From Cyclobacteriaceae bacterium (GTDB taxonomy: Bacteria > Bacteroidota > Bacteroidia > Cytophagales > Cyclobacteriaceae): 49,302 bases of DNA. The stretch covers positions 1-49,302 of the forward strand of contig JAPZUF010000034.1 of NCBI GenBank assembly GCA_027533395.1. The letters are read 5' to 3'. Of this stretch, positions 26,654 to 34,488 are shown one piece after another. Positions within the stretch are counted from its first letter, which is position 1, and the number at the start of each line of letters is the position of its first letter. The notes beneath the pieces are model-generated. The model saw only the letters and a program-made list of their open reading frames with translations. It was not told where the DNA came from and ran no database searches. The translations under genes were made by a program, and so were the position numbers.

Positions 26654-27991
26654 ATGACAAATCAAACCACATTAAAATTTGCGAACACTCAGAGAGATTT
26701 CGCTAACACACTCAACTTGCGCGTCAATCAGTATTTTAAAAACAATAAAATATCGAAGTACGGCAACATGGAAATGTACACGAAAACACTTTTCATGTTT
26801 ACGCTATATTTTACACCGTATACACTCATGCTTACGCAGGTAGTAACCAATCCTATTGGCATGCTTGCCTTAGTTTTCGTAATGGGTCTTGGATTAGCCG
26901 GCATTGGTTTGTCGGTTATGCACGATGCTAACCACGGTGCCTATTCATCTAAAAATTGGGTAAATAAATTATTCGGCTATTCCCTTAACCTGGTTGGCGC
27001 CAACTCATTTAATTGGCGCGTGCAACACAATGTACTGCACCATACTTACACCAATGTACACGATCACGATGAAGATATTAGTCCGCGTGGTGTGTTGCGA
27101 TTGTGTCCTTCCACTCCGGCAAAAGGCATTCATAAATTTCAACATATCTATGCTTGGTTTTTGTATTCGTTAATGACGATTGTGTGGTTATTCTTTAAAG
27201 ACTTTGTAAGAATAATCCGCTACAACGATGCTGATTTAATCAAATCACAAAAAACAAACATCGTTAAAGAATGGATTATCCTATTAGGAACAAAAGCATT
27301 TTATATCAGCTATATTTTTGTTTTGCCTCTACTGGTTACTTCATTAGTTTGGTGGCAAGTGGCCTTAGGCATTGTTATGATGCATTTAGTAGCAGGTTTT
27401 ATTCTCGCTATCATTTTTCAACCGGCACACGTATCAGAAGGAACTGAATTTCCGGTTGCAGACGATAAAAATGTGTTAGCTAATAATTGGGCCGTGCATC
27501 AACTGCTAACAACTGCTAATTTTGGTAACAAAAATAAATTGTTATCGTGGTACGCAGGTGGTTTAAACTTTCAGGTAGAACATCATCTGTTTCCGAACGT
27601 ATGCCACGTACACTACAGCAAAATTTCGTCAATCGTAAAGAAAACTGCTGCAGAATTTGGAGTACCGTATAAATCATTTAAAACATTTAGACAAGCGTTA
27701 GTTGCGCATGGTCGTTTATTATATCAATTAGGCAGCGAAAGCCGCGAAAAGAAAAGTGGATTTAGCACATTAGCTAATCCTTTTAATCAAGTTACGTATA
27801 TGCAGGGAATAGTAAAGTTTTTTAATGAAGCCAAAGGATTTGGATTTATTAAACTCAATGGATCAAACGAAGATATTTTTGTTCATTCTTCAGGATTAAT
27901 TGATCGTATCAGACAAAACGACAAAGTAGAATTTGAACAAGAAAATGGGAAGAAGGGATTAACGGCTGTTCGCGTTAGAACAATTGCTTAA
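26654..27991 (+). CDS. Fatty-acid desaturase with fused C-terminal cold-shock domain
   Basis: The 445-residue protein begins as a membrane-bound acyl-lipid desaturase. Its three His boxes are HDANH (90-94), HNVLHH (125-130) and QVEHH (307-311), with four hydrophobic helices between. After about residue 360 it runs in frame, with no stop, into a cold-shock domain (383-445) that starts MQGIVKFFNEAKGFGFIK and includes DIFVH. An internal ATG at 27800 could also yield the cold-shock part alone (63 residues). Desaturases raise membrane fluidity in the cold, so the fusion joins two cold responses. It lies 12 bases after the helicase. Confidence 0.9.
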   Translation: MTNQTTLKFANTQRDFANTLNLRVNQYFKNNKISKYGNMEMYTKTLFMFTLYFTPYTLMLTQVVTNPIGMLALVFVMGLGLAGIGLSVMHDANHGAYSSKNWVNKLFGYSLNLVGANSFNWRVQHNVLHHTYTNVHDHDEDISPRGVLRLCPSTPAKGIHKFQHIYAWFLYSLMTIVWLFFKDFVRIIRYNDADLIKSQKTNIVKEWIILLGTKAFYISYIFVLPLLVTSLVWWQVALGIVMMHLVAGFILAIIFQPAHVSEGTEFPVADDKNVLANNWAVHQLLTTANFGNKNKLLSWYAGGLNFQVEHHLFPNVCHVHYSKISSIVKKTAAEFGVPYKSFKTFRQALVAHGRLLYQLGSESREKKSGFSTLANPFNQVTYMQGIVKFFNEAKGFGFIKLNGSNEDIFVHSSGLIDRIRQNDKVEFEQENGKKGLTAVRVRTIA

Positions 27992-28016
27992 TCAGTAACA
28001 ATTTAAAAAAATCAAA

Positions 28017-28271
28017 ATGGATTTATTTGTAGCGAACATCAATAAAACAGTAAGAGAAGATGCCTTGCGCGCCTTGTTTGAAGAATTTGGAAATGTATCA
28101 TCCGTTAAAATTTTAACAGATAAATACACAGGCGAATCGAAAGGATACGGCTTTGTAGGCATGAGCAACGAAAACCACGGCTTAGATGCCATCAAGAAAT
28201 TATCGAACGTAGAATTTTTTGGTCGAAAGTTGGTCGTTAATAAAGCAAAGCCCAAAACAACAGCTTACTAA
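28017..28271 (+). CDS. RRM-type RNA-binding protein
   Basis: The 84-residue protein is a single RRM: RNP2 LFVANI at residues 3-8 and RNP1 KGYGFVGM. It matches the small bacterial RRM proteins found in cyanobacteria and Bacteroidota, several of which are cold-induced. It binds single-stranded RNA. It is 25 bases after the desaturase-CSD gene and ends at a terminator, so it closes the cold operon. Confidence 0.92.
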   Translation: MDLFVANINKTVREDALRALFEEFGNVSSVKILTDKYTGESKGYGFVGMSNENHGLDAIKKLSNVEFFGRKLVVNKAKPKTTAY

Positions 28272-28275
28272 AAAT

Positions 28276-28306
28276 AAAAAAGACCGATTGCATCGGTCTT
28301 TTTTTT
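28276..28306 (+). terminator. Rho-independent terminator of the cold-adaptation operon
   Basis: GACCGA and TCGGTC, extended by A/T runs to a 12-bp stem, surround a 5-base loop; eight Ts follow. Confidence 0.88.
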
Positions 28307-28331
28307 GTTATTACTCATTTAAAATTTCTTC

Positions 28332-28805
28332 TTAATGCAAACTGATTACCCTCGTTATTCTCCATGTACCAATTTCTCGCTTCCAGATGTGCACAAACTT
28401 AGCATAATGAATATCGTTTGGTATTTTCTCTTTGCTGTTATAAAAACCATGCATACCCATCTCTACCGCTCCATACCCTTTAATGGGATACACTTCTACA
28501 CTTCCTGGTTTTAATTTTCGGTTTACTTTTCCACAAATGTTTTGTTGCAGGGCTTCATTTAATTTTTGTTTGGAGGTTAGCAGTCCACCTTGGTCGTGGT
28601 AAAACTCTAGGTCTTCGCTGATGATAGCCTCCATCACATCCATTTTACAATGGTTATAAGCATCCTCCCACAATTTATCCATAGCCACAATGCTATCGTA
28701 TAAAGTTGCTTGCTTCGTATCACCCATATGATTTTGTCTCAGATGAAAAGACATTGAAAACAAAAGTAAACACACAGCGAAAACGAGAAAAGAAAGTTTC
28801 TTCAT
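28332..28805 (-). CDS. Secreted NTF2-like (DUF4440) protein
   Basis: The 157-residue protein has a signal peptide (MKKLSFLVFAVCLLLFSMSF) and an NTF2-like cone fold of the DUF4440 type, ending WRITRVISLH. Members are diverse small-molecule binding or enzyme domains. Trp and Tyr residues line a possible pocket. No operon partner is adjacent; it converges with the cold operon. Confidence 0.8.
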   Translation of the reverse strand: MKKLSFLVFAVCLLLFSMSFHLRQNHMGDTKQATLYDSIVAMDKLWEDAYNHCKMDVMEAIISEDLEFYHDQGGLLTSKQKLNEALQQNICGKVNRKLKPGSVEVYPIKGYGAVEMGMHGFYNSKEKIPNDIHYAKFVHIWKREIGTWRITRVISLH

Positions 28806-28953
28806 GAGATTGTTTTTATACCGATAACCAATTCAACAAATATGCCAACACAATTAAGTGGAAATTCTCCATTGAATTGAACAATACATGTTCAGATACG
28901 AACGAAAGCGTGTTCGGCTATGGTCGGCACTATCACCGACCATTTTCTTTTAT
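28806..28953. other. Left flank of the cassette array
   Basis: There is no gene. The motif TGCCAACACAA at 28841-28851 recurs as TGCCAACACAAAAT at 32101 and in degenerate form at 34306. A hairpin with arms ATGGTCGG and CCGACCAT lies at 28919-28942, and its left half is shared with the flank of the third repeat copy (near 32186). These are probably the outer parts of recombination-site-like elements. Confidence 0.4.
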
Positions 28954-29052
28954 AACCAACCCTCAGCTATTTGTAAAAATGAGAGGAGTGTGTTACCTTT
29001 ATAAAGGCTCCTAAGAAAATAATAGCAACTAATTACTGTTACAGATATGTTG
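28954..29052 (+). repeat. Cassette-boundary repeat, copy 1
   Basis: The 99-base unit starts AACCAACCCTCAGC and ends at GTTG (29049-29052). It includes a promoter (28970-29001) and a hairpin in the last third (TAATAGCAAC pairing, with mismatches, with ATTACTGTTA). The similarity between copies stops at GTTG, after which each copy is followed by a different sequence. In copy 1 the bases GTTGTGGCCA (29049-29058) are the exact complement of the box at 30169-30178. Confidence 0.85.
28970..29001 (+). promoter_or_regulatory. Promoter inside repeat copy 1
   Basis: TTTG (28970-28973), 20 bases, then TACCTTTA (28994-29001). It would drive the gene at 29081 with a leader of about 70 bases. Confidence 0.65.
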
Positions 29053-29080
29053 TGGCCAATACGCAATAAATAATTATATC

Positions 29081-30154
29081 ATGAAAAAATATATCATTCT
29101 TTTTTTGATAATAATGACAATAAATTCTTGTCAGGTAGATAATCCAGAACCTTTGGATAACACTTGGGAATTGATAAACTCTTTTAGCAGTAAAATTATA
29201 GTAGAGATATCTAGTGATGACAATTATATATATTTTACAACACTTGATGGTTTCTATAAAATGACATCAGATGGAACTATTGTTGACTCTACAAAAGTTC
29301 AATACAAGCATTTTGGCGACTTTAGAGTTGCAACAAAAATGTATTCCACAGATTTTCTAATACCAGAACTTAAATACGCATATGATAGATTCGGTAATCC
29401 TATAGCTTGGGATAGAGTACTAAGCTATTATTCAATTGATGATAAACTACTTTACACAATTAGGGTAGCTGACTTTTATGAGCCACATACATACTTCGGA
29501 GTATTAATTCCATCAGATAATAATTCATTAAATAATTCTCGAAATAAAGCTCTTATCTTCCTTTCACAAAATAATGACGCAACTTCGAATAATTTTCTTA
29601 TCGAATACTCCATAGTAAAAGATATAAATGACCAAGTCCAATTTTCAATTATCAATAAATTTGATTTGCCAACAAGTTTTGGGTCAGATCATTTGATAGC
29701 CTTTCAAGATAAATATCTTCTTACTGGTAACAATGAAACAGACATCTTAACAGCAGACGGTAATTTTAAGAAAATTCTGAACTATCCCTTTAGAGAATTT
29801 AAATCTATTAGAGATTCAGTTTATGGTTTTCAACAGTATTCGATTTTTGTATCAAATGAAAATTTAGAACAATGGGACGAAATTTCAATTCAGGGTTTTT
29901 CTCATAGACGAGTATTTATTATTGATGATAAATTTGTTAACTTAGGTGGTATACCTGAAGTCATTGATATACAAAATAGGCAGTTAATTTGGTTGGACAC
30001 AAAAGGAATAAAAAACATTTACAATTCAGATTTGAATAGAGAACAATTTCCTAGTACAACAGCTATTAAAGAATTTAAAGGAAGAGTCTACTTGTTCACT
30101 ACTACTGGAATTTACTCTAAAAAGACTGAAGATTTGTTTAATACAGAAAAATGA
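29081..30154 (+). CDS. Cassette gene 1: lipoprotein of unknown function
   Basis: The 357-residue protein starts with a signal sequence and a lipobox (MKKYIILFLIIMTINSCQ, Cys17), so it is probably a lipoprotein. The mature part has repeated strands with Asp/Ser/Tyr turns and resembles a beta-propeller, with motifs such as YIYFTTLDGFYKMTSDG, but I cannot assign a family. It is the first gene of the array and is followed within 15 bases by an attC-like site. Confidence 0.75.
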   Translation: MKKYIILFLIIMTINSCQVDNPEPLDNTWELINSFSSKIIVEISSDDNYIYFTTLDGFYKMTSDGTIVDSTKVQYKHFGDFRVATKMYSTDFLIPELKYAYDRFGNPIAWDRVLSYYSIDDKLLYTIRVADFYEPHTYFGVLIPSDNNSLNNSRNKALIFLSQNNDATSNNFLIEYSIVKDINDQVQFSIINKFDLPTSFGSDHLIAFQDKYLLTGNNETDILTADGNFKKILNYPFREFKSIRDSVYGFQQYSIFVSNENLEQWDEISIQGFSHRRVFIIDDKFVNLGGIPEVIDIQNRQLIWLDTKGIKNIYNSDLNREQFPSTTAIKEFKGRVYLFTTTGIYSKKTEDLFNTEK

Positions 30155-30168
30155 AAATAGGAGTGCAA

Positions 30169-30260
30169 TGGCCACAACAATCTGCATGCAATATGGCTTT
30201 AGGGAATTGTTTTAACATTATAATATAGTAAAGCAACTGCAGATACAAACACTGTTAGCG
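30169..30260 (+). repeat. attC-like folded site after cassette gene 1
   Basis: In order: TGGCCACAAC (30169-30178), exact complement of the cassette's own start at 29049; TCTGCA (30181) pairing with TGCAGA (30238); GCTTTA (30196) pairing with TAAAGC (30229); and a terminal GTTAGCG (30254-30260) that matches GTTRRRY in its first five bases. Nested arms, a central spacer and GTT at the crossover end are the defining layout of integron attC sites. Its sequence differs from the four repeats. Confidence 0.65.
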
Positions 30261-30288
30261 CCAATTGCATAATAAATAATTAGATGTT

Positions 30289-30948
30289 ATGAACTTTAGA
30301 CTCTTCAAAATTTTAACTTTCCTGATAATACTTAACTCATGTGAAACTGAAAAAGGAAATACTTTCCATTACACGGATATTGAACCAGACAAAAAAATAA
30401 CCTCAATGATTCCTTATCCTTGGACTTCTGCTGATATAACAGAAAACAACCTCATGTACTTTGGGGGCGAGGGACCTAATTCGACTATCGGCTCTGCATG
30501 GGCATTGCAACGAATTGACATAAATAAAGACAACGAAATTGACTTTGATTTAGGTGTTAAGCATAGTTTTGAAATACCAGAAATCGGACAACTTAATGAC
30601 GAATTTATAATTTACATTGGTTCTTGGGAAGACTATCAAGTATCTCTTGCAGATAAAACTTCTGGATACATTAAAGAGTATCAGTTTGGTGATGAATTCG
30701 ATATTAATACTTTTGGAACGAACAATGGAGTTTCGTTAAACTTTCCTGGCGGATTTTTAGTAAGAAAAGATGTGGATCATGACTTTATTATAGACCGAGA
30801 ATTCTATATAGCTGTGAATCTCAATCGTGACGGACGCAATTATTACGGTTGGATTTTGGTAGAGACGAATTTTTTAAACTTGACAATCAAAGAATTTGCT
30901 GTAAGTAAAATACCTGACAGAATAATAAAAGCAGGACAACGGGAATGA
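30289..30948 (+). CDS. Cassette gene 2: lipoprotein of unknown function
   Basis: The 219-residue protein has a signal and lipobox (FLIILNSCETEKGN, Cys18). The rest is acidic and beta-rich with an Asp-rich stretch (KDVDHDFIIDREF, near residue 165). No family is recognised. It starts 29 bases after the attC-like site and has no copy of the repeat promoter before it. Confidence 0.7.
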   Translation: MNFRLFKILTFLIILNSCETEKGNTFHYTDIEPDKKITSMIPYPWTSADITENNLMYFGGEGPNSTIGSAWALQRIDINKDNEIDFDLGVKHSFEIPEIGQLNDEFIIYIGSWEDYQVSLADKTSGYIKEYQFGDEFDINTFGTNNGVSLNFPGGFLVRKDVDHDFIIDREFYIAVNLNRDGRNYYGWILVETNFLNLTIKEFAVSKIPDRIIKAGQRE

Positions 30949-30994
30949 TTCCCCCGCTGTTCTGTGTATATCATTTATGACAGTTTTGCTTTCT

Positions 30995-31091
30995 AACCAA
31001 CCCTCAGCTATTTGTAAAAATGAGAGGCGTGTGTTACATTTATCATGGCTCCTAAAAATAACAGCAACTAATTGCTGTTACAGATAGGTTG
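30995..31091 (+). repeat. Cassette-boundary repeat, copy 2
   Basis: A 97-base copy, AACCAACCCTCAGC to GTTG (31088-31091). The hairpin at 31059-31080 has arms TAACAGCAAC and TTGCTGTTA-type halves with one mismatched pair near the centre. Confidence 0.85.
31011..31042 (+). promoter_or_regulatory. Promoter inside repeat copy 2
   Basis: TTTG (31011-31014), 20 bases, TACATTTA (31035-31042). It drives the gene at 31116. Confidence 0.65.
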
Positions 31092-31115
31092 GCTGCCATA
31101 TCTTTAAAGACTATT

Positions 31116-32063
31116 ATGACTAAACTATTACTGACCCTAATTGGACTCTTTACAATCACCTCAACCTTTGGACAAGGAGAGATTAATAACACAAAAACCG
31201 ACAAGCACAAACAAATTGCAGGAACCAAGTTTTTCTTAGTACCTCCAACAGATTTTATTCCTGCAACAAGTTTTCAGGGGTATCAACAACTGTATAGTGG
31301 TGCATCCATTCTTGTAATGGAATTACCAGGACCTTTTTCAGAATCAACTAAGGGATTTAATGAACAAGGATTAAAGACACAAGGAGTAATTCTTAAAAAG
31401 AAAGAGCAAATAAAAGTAAATGGAAATCAAGGTCTATTTCTTACAACTGAACAGTTTGCCTACGGAACAAATTACTCAAAGTATATCTTAGTTTTTGGTG
31501 ACTCAAAAGCCACTTACATGATTAACGGTATTTTTCCCAAAGAAGTAACAGAACTTGAAAAAGATATTCGAGAAGCTATGTTTTCAATTGTTTACGACTC
31601 CACACTGTCTGTTGACCCTCTAAGTGCTATTTCGTTCACCGTGGACATTGAAAATACTAAATTGAAATTCGGAAAAAGCATGACAGGAATGCTTTTGTAC
31701 ACAGTTGATGGAAAAGTTCCAACGGAGTCGAATGACAAAACAACTTTCATTGTCGGACTCTCACTAGCCAATGTGCAAACAATTGATAAAAAACTTACTG
31801 CAATAACTAGGCTTAAAAGAATGCCTTATACAGACATAAAAATTGACGAGAACAAAATAAACGAAATCGAGATAGACGGAATAAATGGCTACGAAATCGT
31901 AGGCGAAGGACTAGACAAATCTAACAGAACGAAAGAGTTTATTTATCAAGTGATGTTGTTTACTGACAACGGCTATTACATCATGGTTGGTACAGCGAAG
32001 AGCGACTTCGAACAAAACCTTGAACTGTTTAAGAAAGTAGCAAGAACATTAAAGAGAAAGTGA
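31116..32063 (+). CDS. Cassette gene 3: secreted protein of unknown function
   Basis: The start is the ATG at 31116 (315 residues), which begins a signal peptide (MTKLLLTLIGLFTITSTFGQ); a longer frame from 31089 starts inside the repeat boundary. The mature protein has two similar-looking halves with a VKKKEQIKVNGNQG-type strand and a later KINEIEIDGINGYEIVGEG, suggesting a duplicated beta domain. It shows no known enzyme motif. The box GCCAAC at 32102 complements the first six bases (GTTGGC) of this cassette. Confidence 0.75.
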   Translation: MTKLLLTLIGLFTITSTFGQGEINNTKTDKHKQIAGTKFFLVPPTDFIPATSFQGYQQLYSGASILVMELPGPFSESTKGFNEQGLKTQGVILKKKEQIKVNGNQGLFLTTEQFAYGTNYSKYILVFGDSKATYMINGIFPKEVTELEKDIREAMFSIVYDSTLSVDPLSAISFTVDIENTKLKFGKSMTGMLLYTVDGKVPTESNDKTTFIVGLSLANVQTIDKKLTAITRLKRMPYTDIKIDENKINEIEIDGINGYEIVGEGLDKSNRTKEFIYQVMLFTDNGYYIMVGTAKSDFEQNLELFKKVARTLKRK

Positions 32064-32216
32064 GCAAAAATTACCTCCGCCAGCTCACGTGTGCTGCGTT
32101 TGCCAACACAAAATCAAAGAATGTGAAAATTACTTCACCTCCTCAACGTCACGCATAGAGAACGCTGAGATAATATTTTGCCAAAGGTCGGTACTCTCAA
32201 CAGCCATTCTCTTTCT

Positions 32217-32315
32217 AACCAACTCTCAGCTACTTGTAAAAGTAAAAGGTGCGTGTTACTTTTATTAGGCTCCTACAGAAAATAACAGCAACTAGTTGCT
32301 ATTACAGATATGTTG
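32217..32315 (+). repeat. Cassette-boundary repeat, copy 3
   Basis: A 99-base copy, AACCAACTCTCAGC to GTTG (32312-32315). The hairpin at 32283-32304 has TAACAGCAAC pairing with GTTGCTATTA, including a C-G pair where copy 4 has T-A, which is a compensatory change. GTTGTAGGTA (32312-32321) is the exact complement of 32861-32870. Confidence 0.85.
32233..32264 (+). promoter_or_regulatory. Promoter inside repeat copy 3
   Basis: CTTG (32233-32236), 20 bases, TACTTTTA (32257-32264). The weaker -33 is the only deviation among the four copies. It drives the gene at 32355. Confidence 0.55.
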
Positions 32316-32354
32316 TAGGTAAGGCGGTCAGAAAACAATCAGACAATGATTTAA

Positions 32355-32786
32355 ATGGAGATTTTAACAACAATCATATCGTTTTCATTACTTATTGCAT
32401 TACTCTCCTCTCCTATTTTAATTCTAATTGGACTAAAAAGACGGAAAATTGAAAAGTACAAGTTTTTAACTTATCTGACTCTTGGGATAATTATAACATC
32501 AATCATCACTTTGACTTTTGGATGGTGGTCAGACACTTCAAACGAGTTACTTTTATCTTATTACGGCTATGACTTTGACGCAATGAACGAAAACGAAAGA
32601 TTCGCAAATGTTTCTACTGACAATCTAGAGAGAGTAAAGAGTCTCGAGATTAGTATGATGGGAATTGGATGGCCACTTAAAACTATTATAACATTTGCAG
32701 CATACTCGCCCTACTTATTGATTGTATATTTAGTGACCTACTTAATACGAAAGAATCAAAAGGTTCGCGCCACCCAGATATTATGA
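32355..32786 (+). CDS. Cassette gene 4: small membrane protein
   Basis: The 143-residue protein has three hydrophobic helices: about 3-25 (IISFSLLIALLSSPILIL), 38-60 and 105-130. A soluble acidic loop (SLEISMM region) lies between the last two. Function is unknown. It starts 40 bases after the repeat and is in frame with no neighbour. Confidence 0.7.
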   Translation: MEILTTIISFSLLIALLSSPILILIGLKRRKIEKYKFLTYLTLGIIITSIITLTFGWWSDTSNELLLSYYGYDFDAMNENERFANVSTDNLERVKSLEISMMGIGWPLKTIITFAAYSPYLLIVYLVTYLIRKNQKVRATQIL

Positions 32787-33123
32787 TATCGCGCGAAGTG
32801 TAAATTTTTTTTCAGTTGGATTAAGGAGATATATTATATAACGGCTGGACAAAACGGCCCTACCTACAACAATAGCTATGCATCATTCCGGTCTGACAAT
32901 GAAGACGAATAATCGATGAAAGAAATTCAAGAGAGAGCAAAAAAGGAATCATTTTATATTGCCCTCGGCTACGTAGGACTAGGTATCGTTTCATTACTGG
33001 CCATGACATCTAAGACGTCACACTGGCGCAAGTCTTTGGTATTGTGCAGAGGCATGCGCGAGACTTGTGCCATGCTAAACCTACGACAATTCAATCAGAC
33101 ATTTGCCCGACCAATTACTTTTT
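32787..33123. other. Gap with a cassette end box and a decayed fragment
   Basis: TACCTACAAC at 32861-32870 is the exact complement of the start of cassette 4. Beyond it, a short open stretch from 32916 encodes a possible membrane segment (IALGYVGLGIVSLLAM) but soon loses protein-like composition, so it looks like a gene remnant. No other gene is visible. Confidence 0.45.
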
Positions 33124-33222
33124 AACCAACCCTCAGCTATTTGTAAAAGTGTAAGGTGTGTGTTACATTTATCATGGCTCCTAAGAAAATAACAGCAATT
33201 AATTGCTGTTACCGAAACGTTG
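33124..33222 (+). repeat. Cassette-boundary repeat, copy 4
   Basis: A 99-base copy, AACCAACCCTCAGC to GTTG (33219-33222), followed by GGC so that the end reads GTTGGGC, a perfect GTTRRRY. The hairpin at 33190-33211 is a perfect 22-base palindrome centred on AATTAATT. Confidence 0.87.
33140..33171 (+). promoter_or_regulatory. Promoter inside repeat copy 4
   Basis: TTTG (33140-33143), 20 bases, TACATTTA (33164-33171). It drives the gene at 33240. Confidence 0.65.
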
Positions 33223-33239
33223 GGCGCAAGCCATCGACA

Positions 33240-33674
33240 ATGACGAGACTAACGACAATAACGATTTTTATACTGACAAGTATTACGCTATTTGGACAAG
33301 ATACTATTGAGATAGCTGGGGAAGTAATTTCAAAATACGGAACTCCTTTACCGGGAACAAATATAGTATTACACAAAACTACAAATGGGACAGTAACTAA
33401 CGCATGCGGACAATTCAAACTTAGAATTCCAAAAGACAAAAAGGGATATTTAAGTTTTTCAATGATTTCGTTACCGTTCTACTTTGACTTAGGAAAGATT
33501 AAGGACGAGGATTTGGATAAAGGAATTGTTTTTAAAATAATCCCATTTAACGAGGACAAAGGAATTTTGGATAAAGACTATTGGAAAGAAAACATAACAA
33601 TTGAGTGTGAGAAGTTTGAGTACAAAGTGGTATTTAAAATAACTGAAAAGAACAGTGACTGGCCTATTGACTAA
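33240..33674 (+). CDS. Cassette gene 5: secreted protein with a CarboxypepD-regulatory-like domain
   Basis: The start is the ATG at 33240 (144 residues), because it begins a signal peptide (MTRLTTITIFILTSITLFGQ). The mature protein opens with a small Ig-like fold (GEVISKYGTPLPGTNIVLH, then TTNGTVTNACGQFKLRIP) that matches the carboxypeptidase-regulatory-like domain often found at the start of TonB-dependent receptors. Here it stands alone and is short, so binding or structural use is likely. The end is followed by an attC-like site. Confidence 0.78.
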   Translation: MTRLTTITIFILTSITLFGQDTIEIAGEVISKYGTPLPGTNIVLHKTTNGTVTNACGQFKLRIPKDKKGYLSFSMISLPFYFDLGKIKDEDLDKGIVFKIIPFNEDKGILDKDYWKENITIECEKFEYKVVFKITEKNSDWPID

Positions 33675-33716
33675 AAACTTAATAGTAATATTGACTGACC
33701 ATTGGATTAATGGCCA

Positions 33717-33850
33717 GCCGGCAACAAAAGCTATTTGCAATAGTTGGGTGAAGTGTAAGTATAAAATTTTAGCTTCGCTATTACGTTTGGTCACAGTGGA
33801 CAATAACGTTTTCAAAAGCCAGTCACTGCAAATAGCCAAACGTTATGGGC
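33717..33850 (+). repeat. attC-like folded site after cassette gene 5
   Basis: GCCGGCAAC (33717-33725), GCTATTTGCA (33730-33739) pairing exactly with TGCAAATAGC (33827-33836), then CAAAC and GTTATGGGC (33842-33850). The 10-base perfect arms and the 134-base length recall Vibrio-type attC repeats. The left box matches the complement of this cassette's start (GTTGGGCGC) at only 6 of 9 positions. Confidence 0.55.
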
Positions 33851-33856
33851 AACGCA

Positions 33857-34261
33857 ATGAAACGTTTTACAGAAGAAATAGATTTAAAATTGAGGACAAT
33901 GGCGAATAAAATGAATGCTAAAGTGTCCAAAGATCGCTCGGAGTACCCGCAAGCTTTGGTGACATTTGAAGAACGAAGAATAGACTGGATTGAAGACAAT
34001 ATAAATAAGGCGATAATATTTCAACCAAACTTTGAGTCGAAAGGAGTAAACGAGGAGAAATGGAATTTTGGTGTTGCAGCTTGGTTTTTTGAAGGGACAA
34101 CTGATCTACGATTTTCTGAAGAGTTGGTAAAAGAACAACATTTTGAATCCATCGCAAATCAATTGGACAAACTTCTAACTGACGCTGCTGGCCGGCTTTC
34201 CAAAATTAACATGATAGAATTGGACAGGTTGAACAATGAGCGTTTGAAACTATACAAGTAG
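33857..34261 (+). CDS. Cassette gene 6: small soluble protein, function unknown
   Basis: The start is ATG 33857 (134 residues). An in-frame ATG at 33845 lies within the recombination-site core, so it is less likely. The protein is charged, with a helical end (NMIELDRLNNERLKLYK) and a Trp-bearing middle (WNFGVAAWFF). No domain is recognised. It directly follows the attC-like site, as cassette genes do. Confidence 0.6.
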   Translation: MKRFTEEIDLKLRTMANKMNAKVSKDRSEYPQALVTFEERRIDWIEDNINKAIIFQPNFESKGVNEEKWNFGVAAWFFEGTTDLRFSEELVKEQHFESIANQLDKLLTDAAGRLSKINMIELDRLNNERLKLYK

Positions 34262-34488
34262 AAACTGGAAATGCGCAGCCTAAGCTGGCGCATGCGTTCC
34301 GCGTGTGCCAAAACAAAATAAAATGATGAGCAAATTGCTGCCAGGTGCTAACACCTAAAATGGCTTAACACTTTAAGAATAAAGGTTTATATCAGCAAAC
34401 CACATTAAATAAAAAACAAATAAATCGGTCGTTTTACTATCTACCAATCTAATAGCCAAAAAACACAATTATGTGAAAAGACCCCGAA
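34262..34488. other. Non-coding stretch before the tandem array
   Basis: No gene. The motif TGTGCCAAAACAAAATAAAA at 34304-34323 resembles the cassette-end motif TGCCAACACAAAAT seen at 32101. A small hairpin GGTGCTAACACC lies at 34347-34358. This may be the right end of the cassette array. Confidence 0.35.

Noticed and set aside
32916-33125. A 69-residue open frame
   Set aside because: Only its first part looks like a membrane segment and the rest has unlikely composition, extending into the repeat; treated as a remnant.
28954-33222. Four repeats as insertion sequences or MITEs
   Set aside because: No terminal inverted repeats, no target duplications and no transposase; similarity ends at GTTG with cassette-specific sequence after it.
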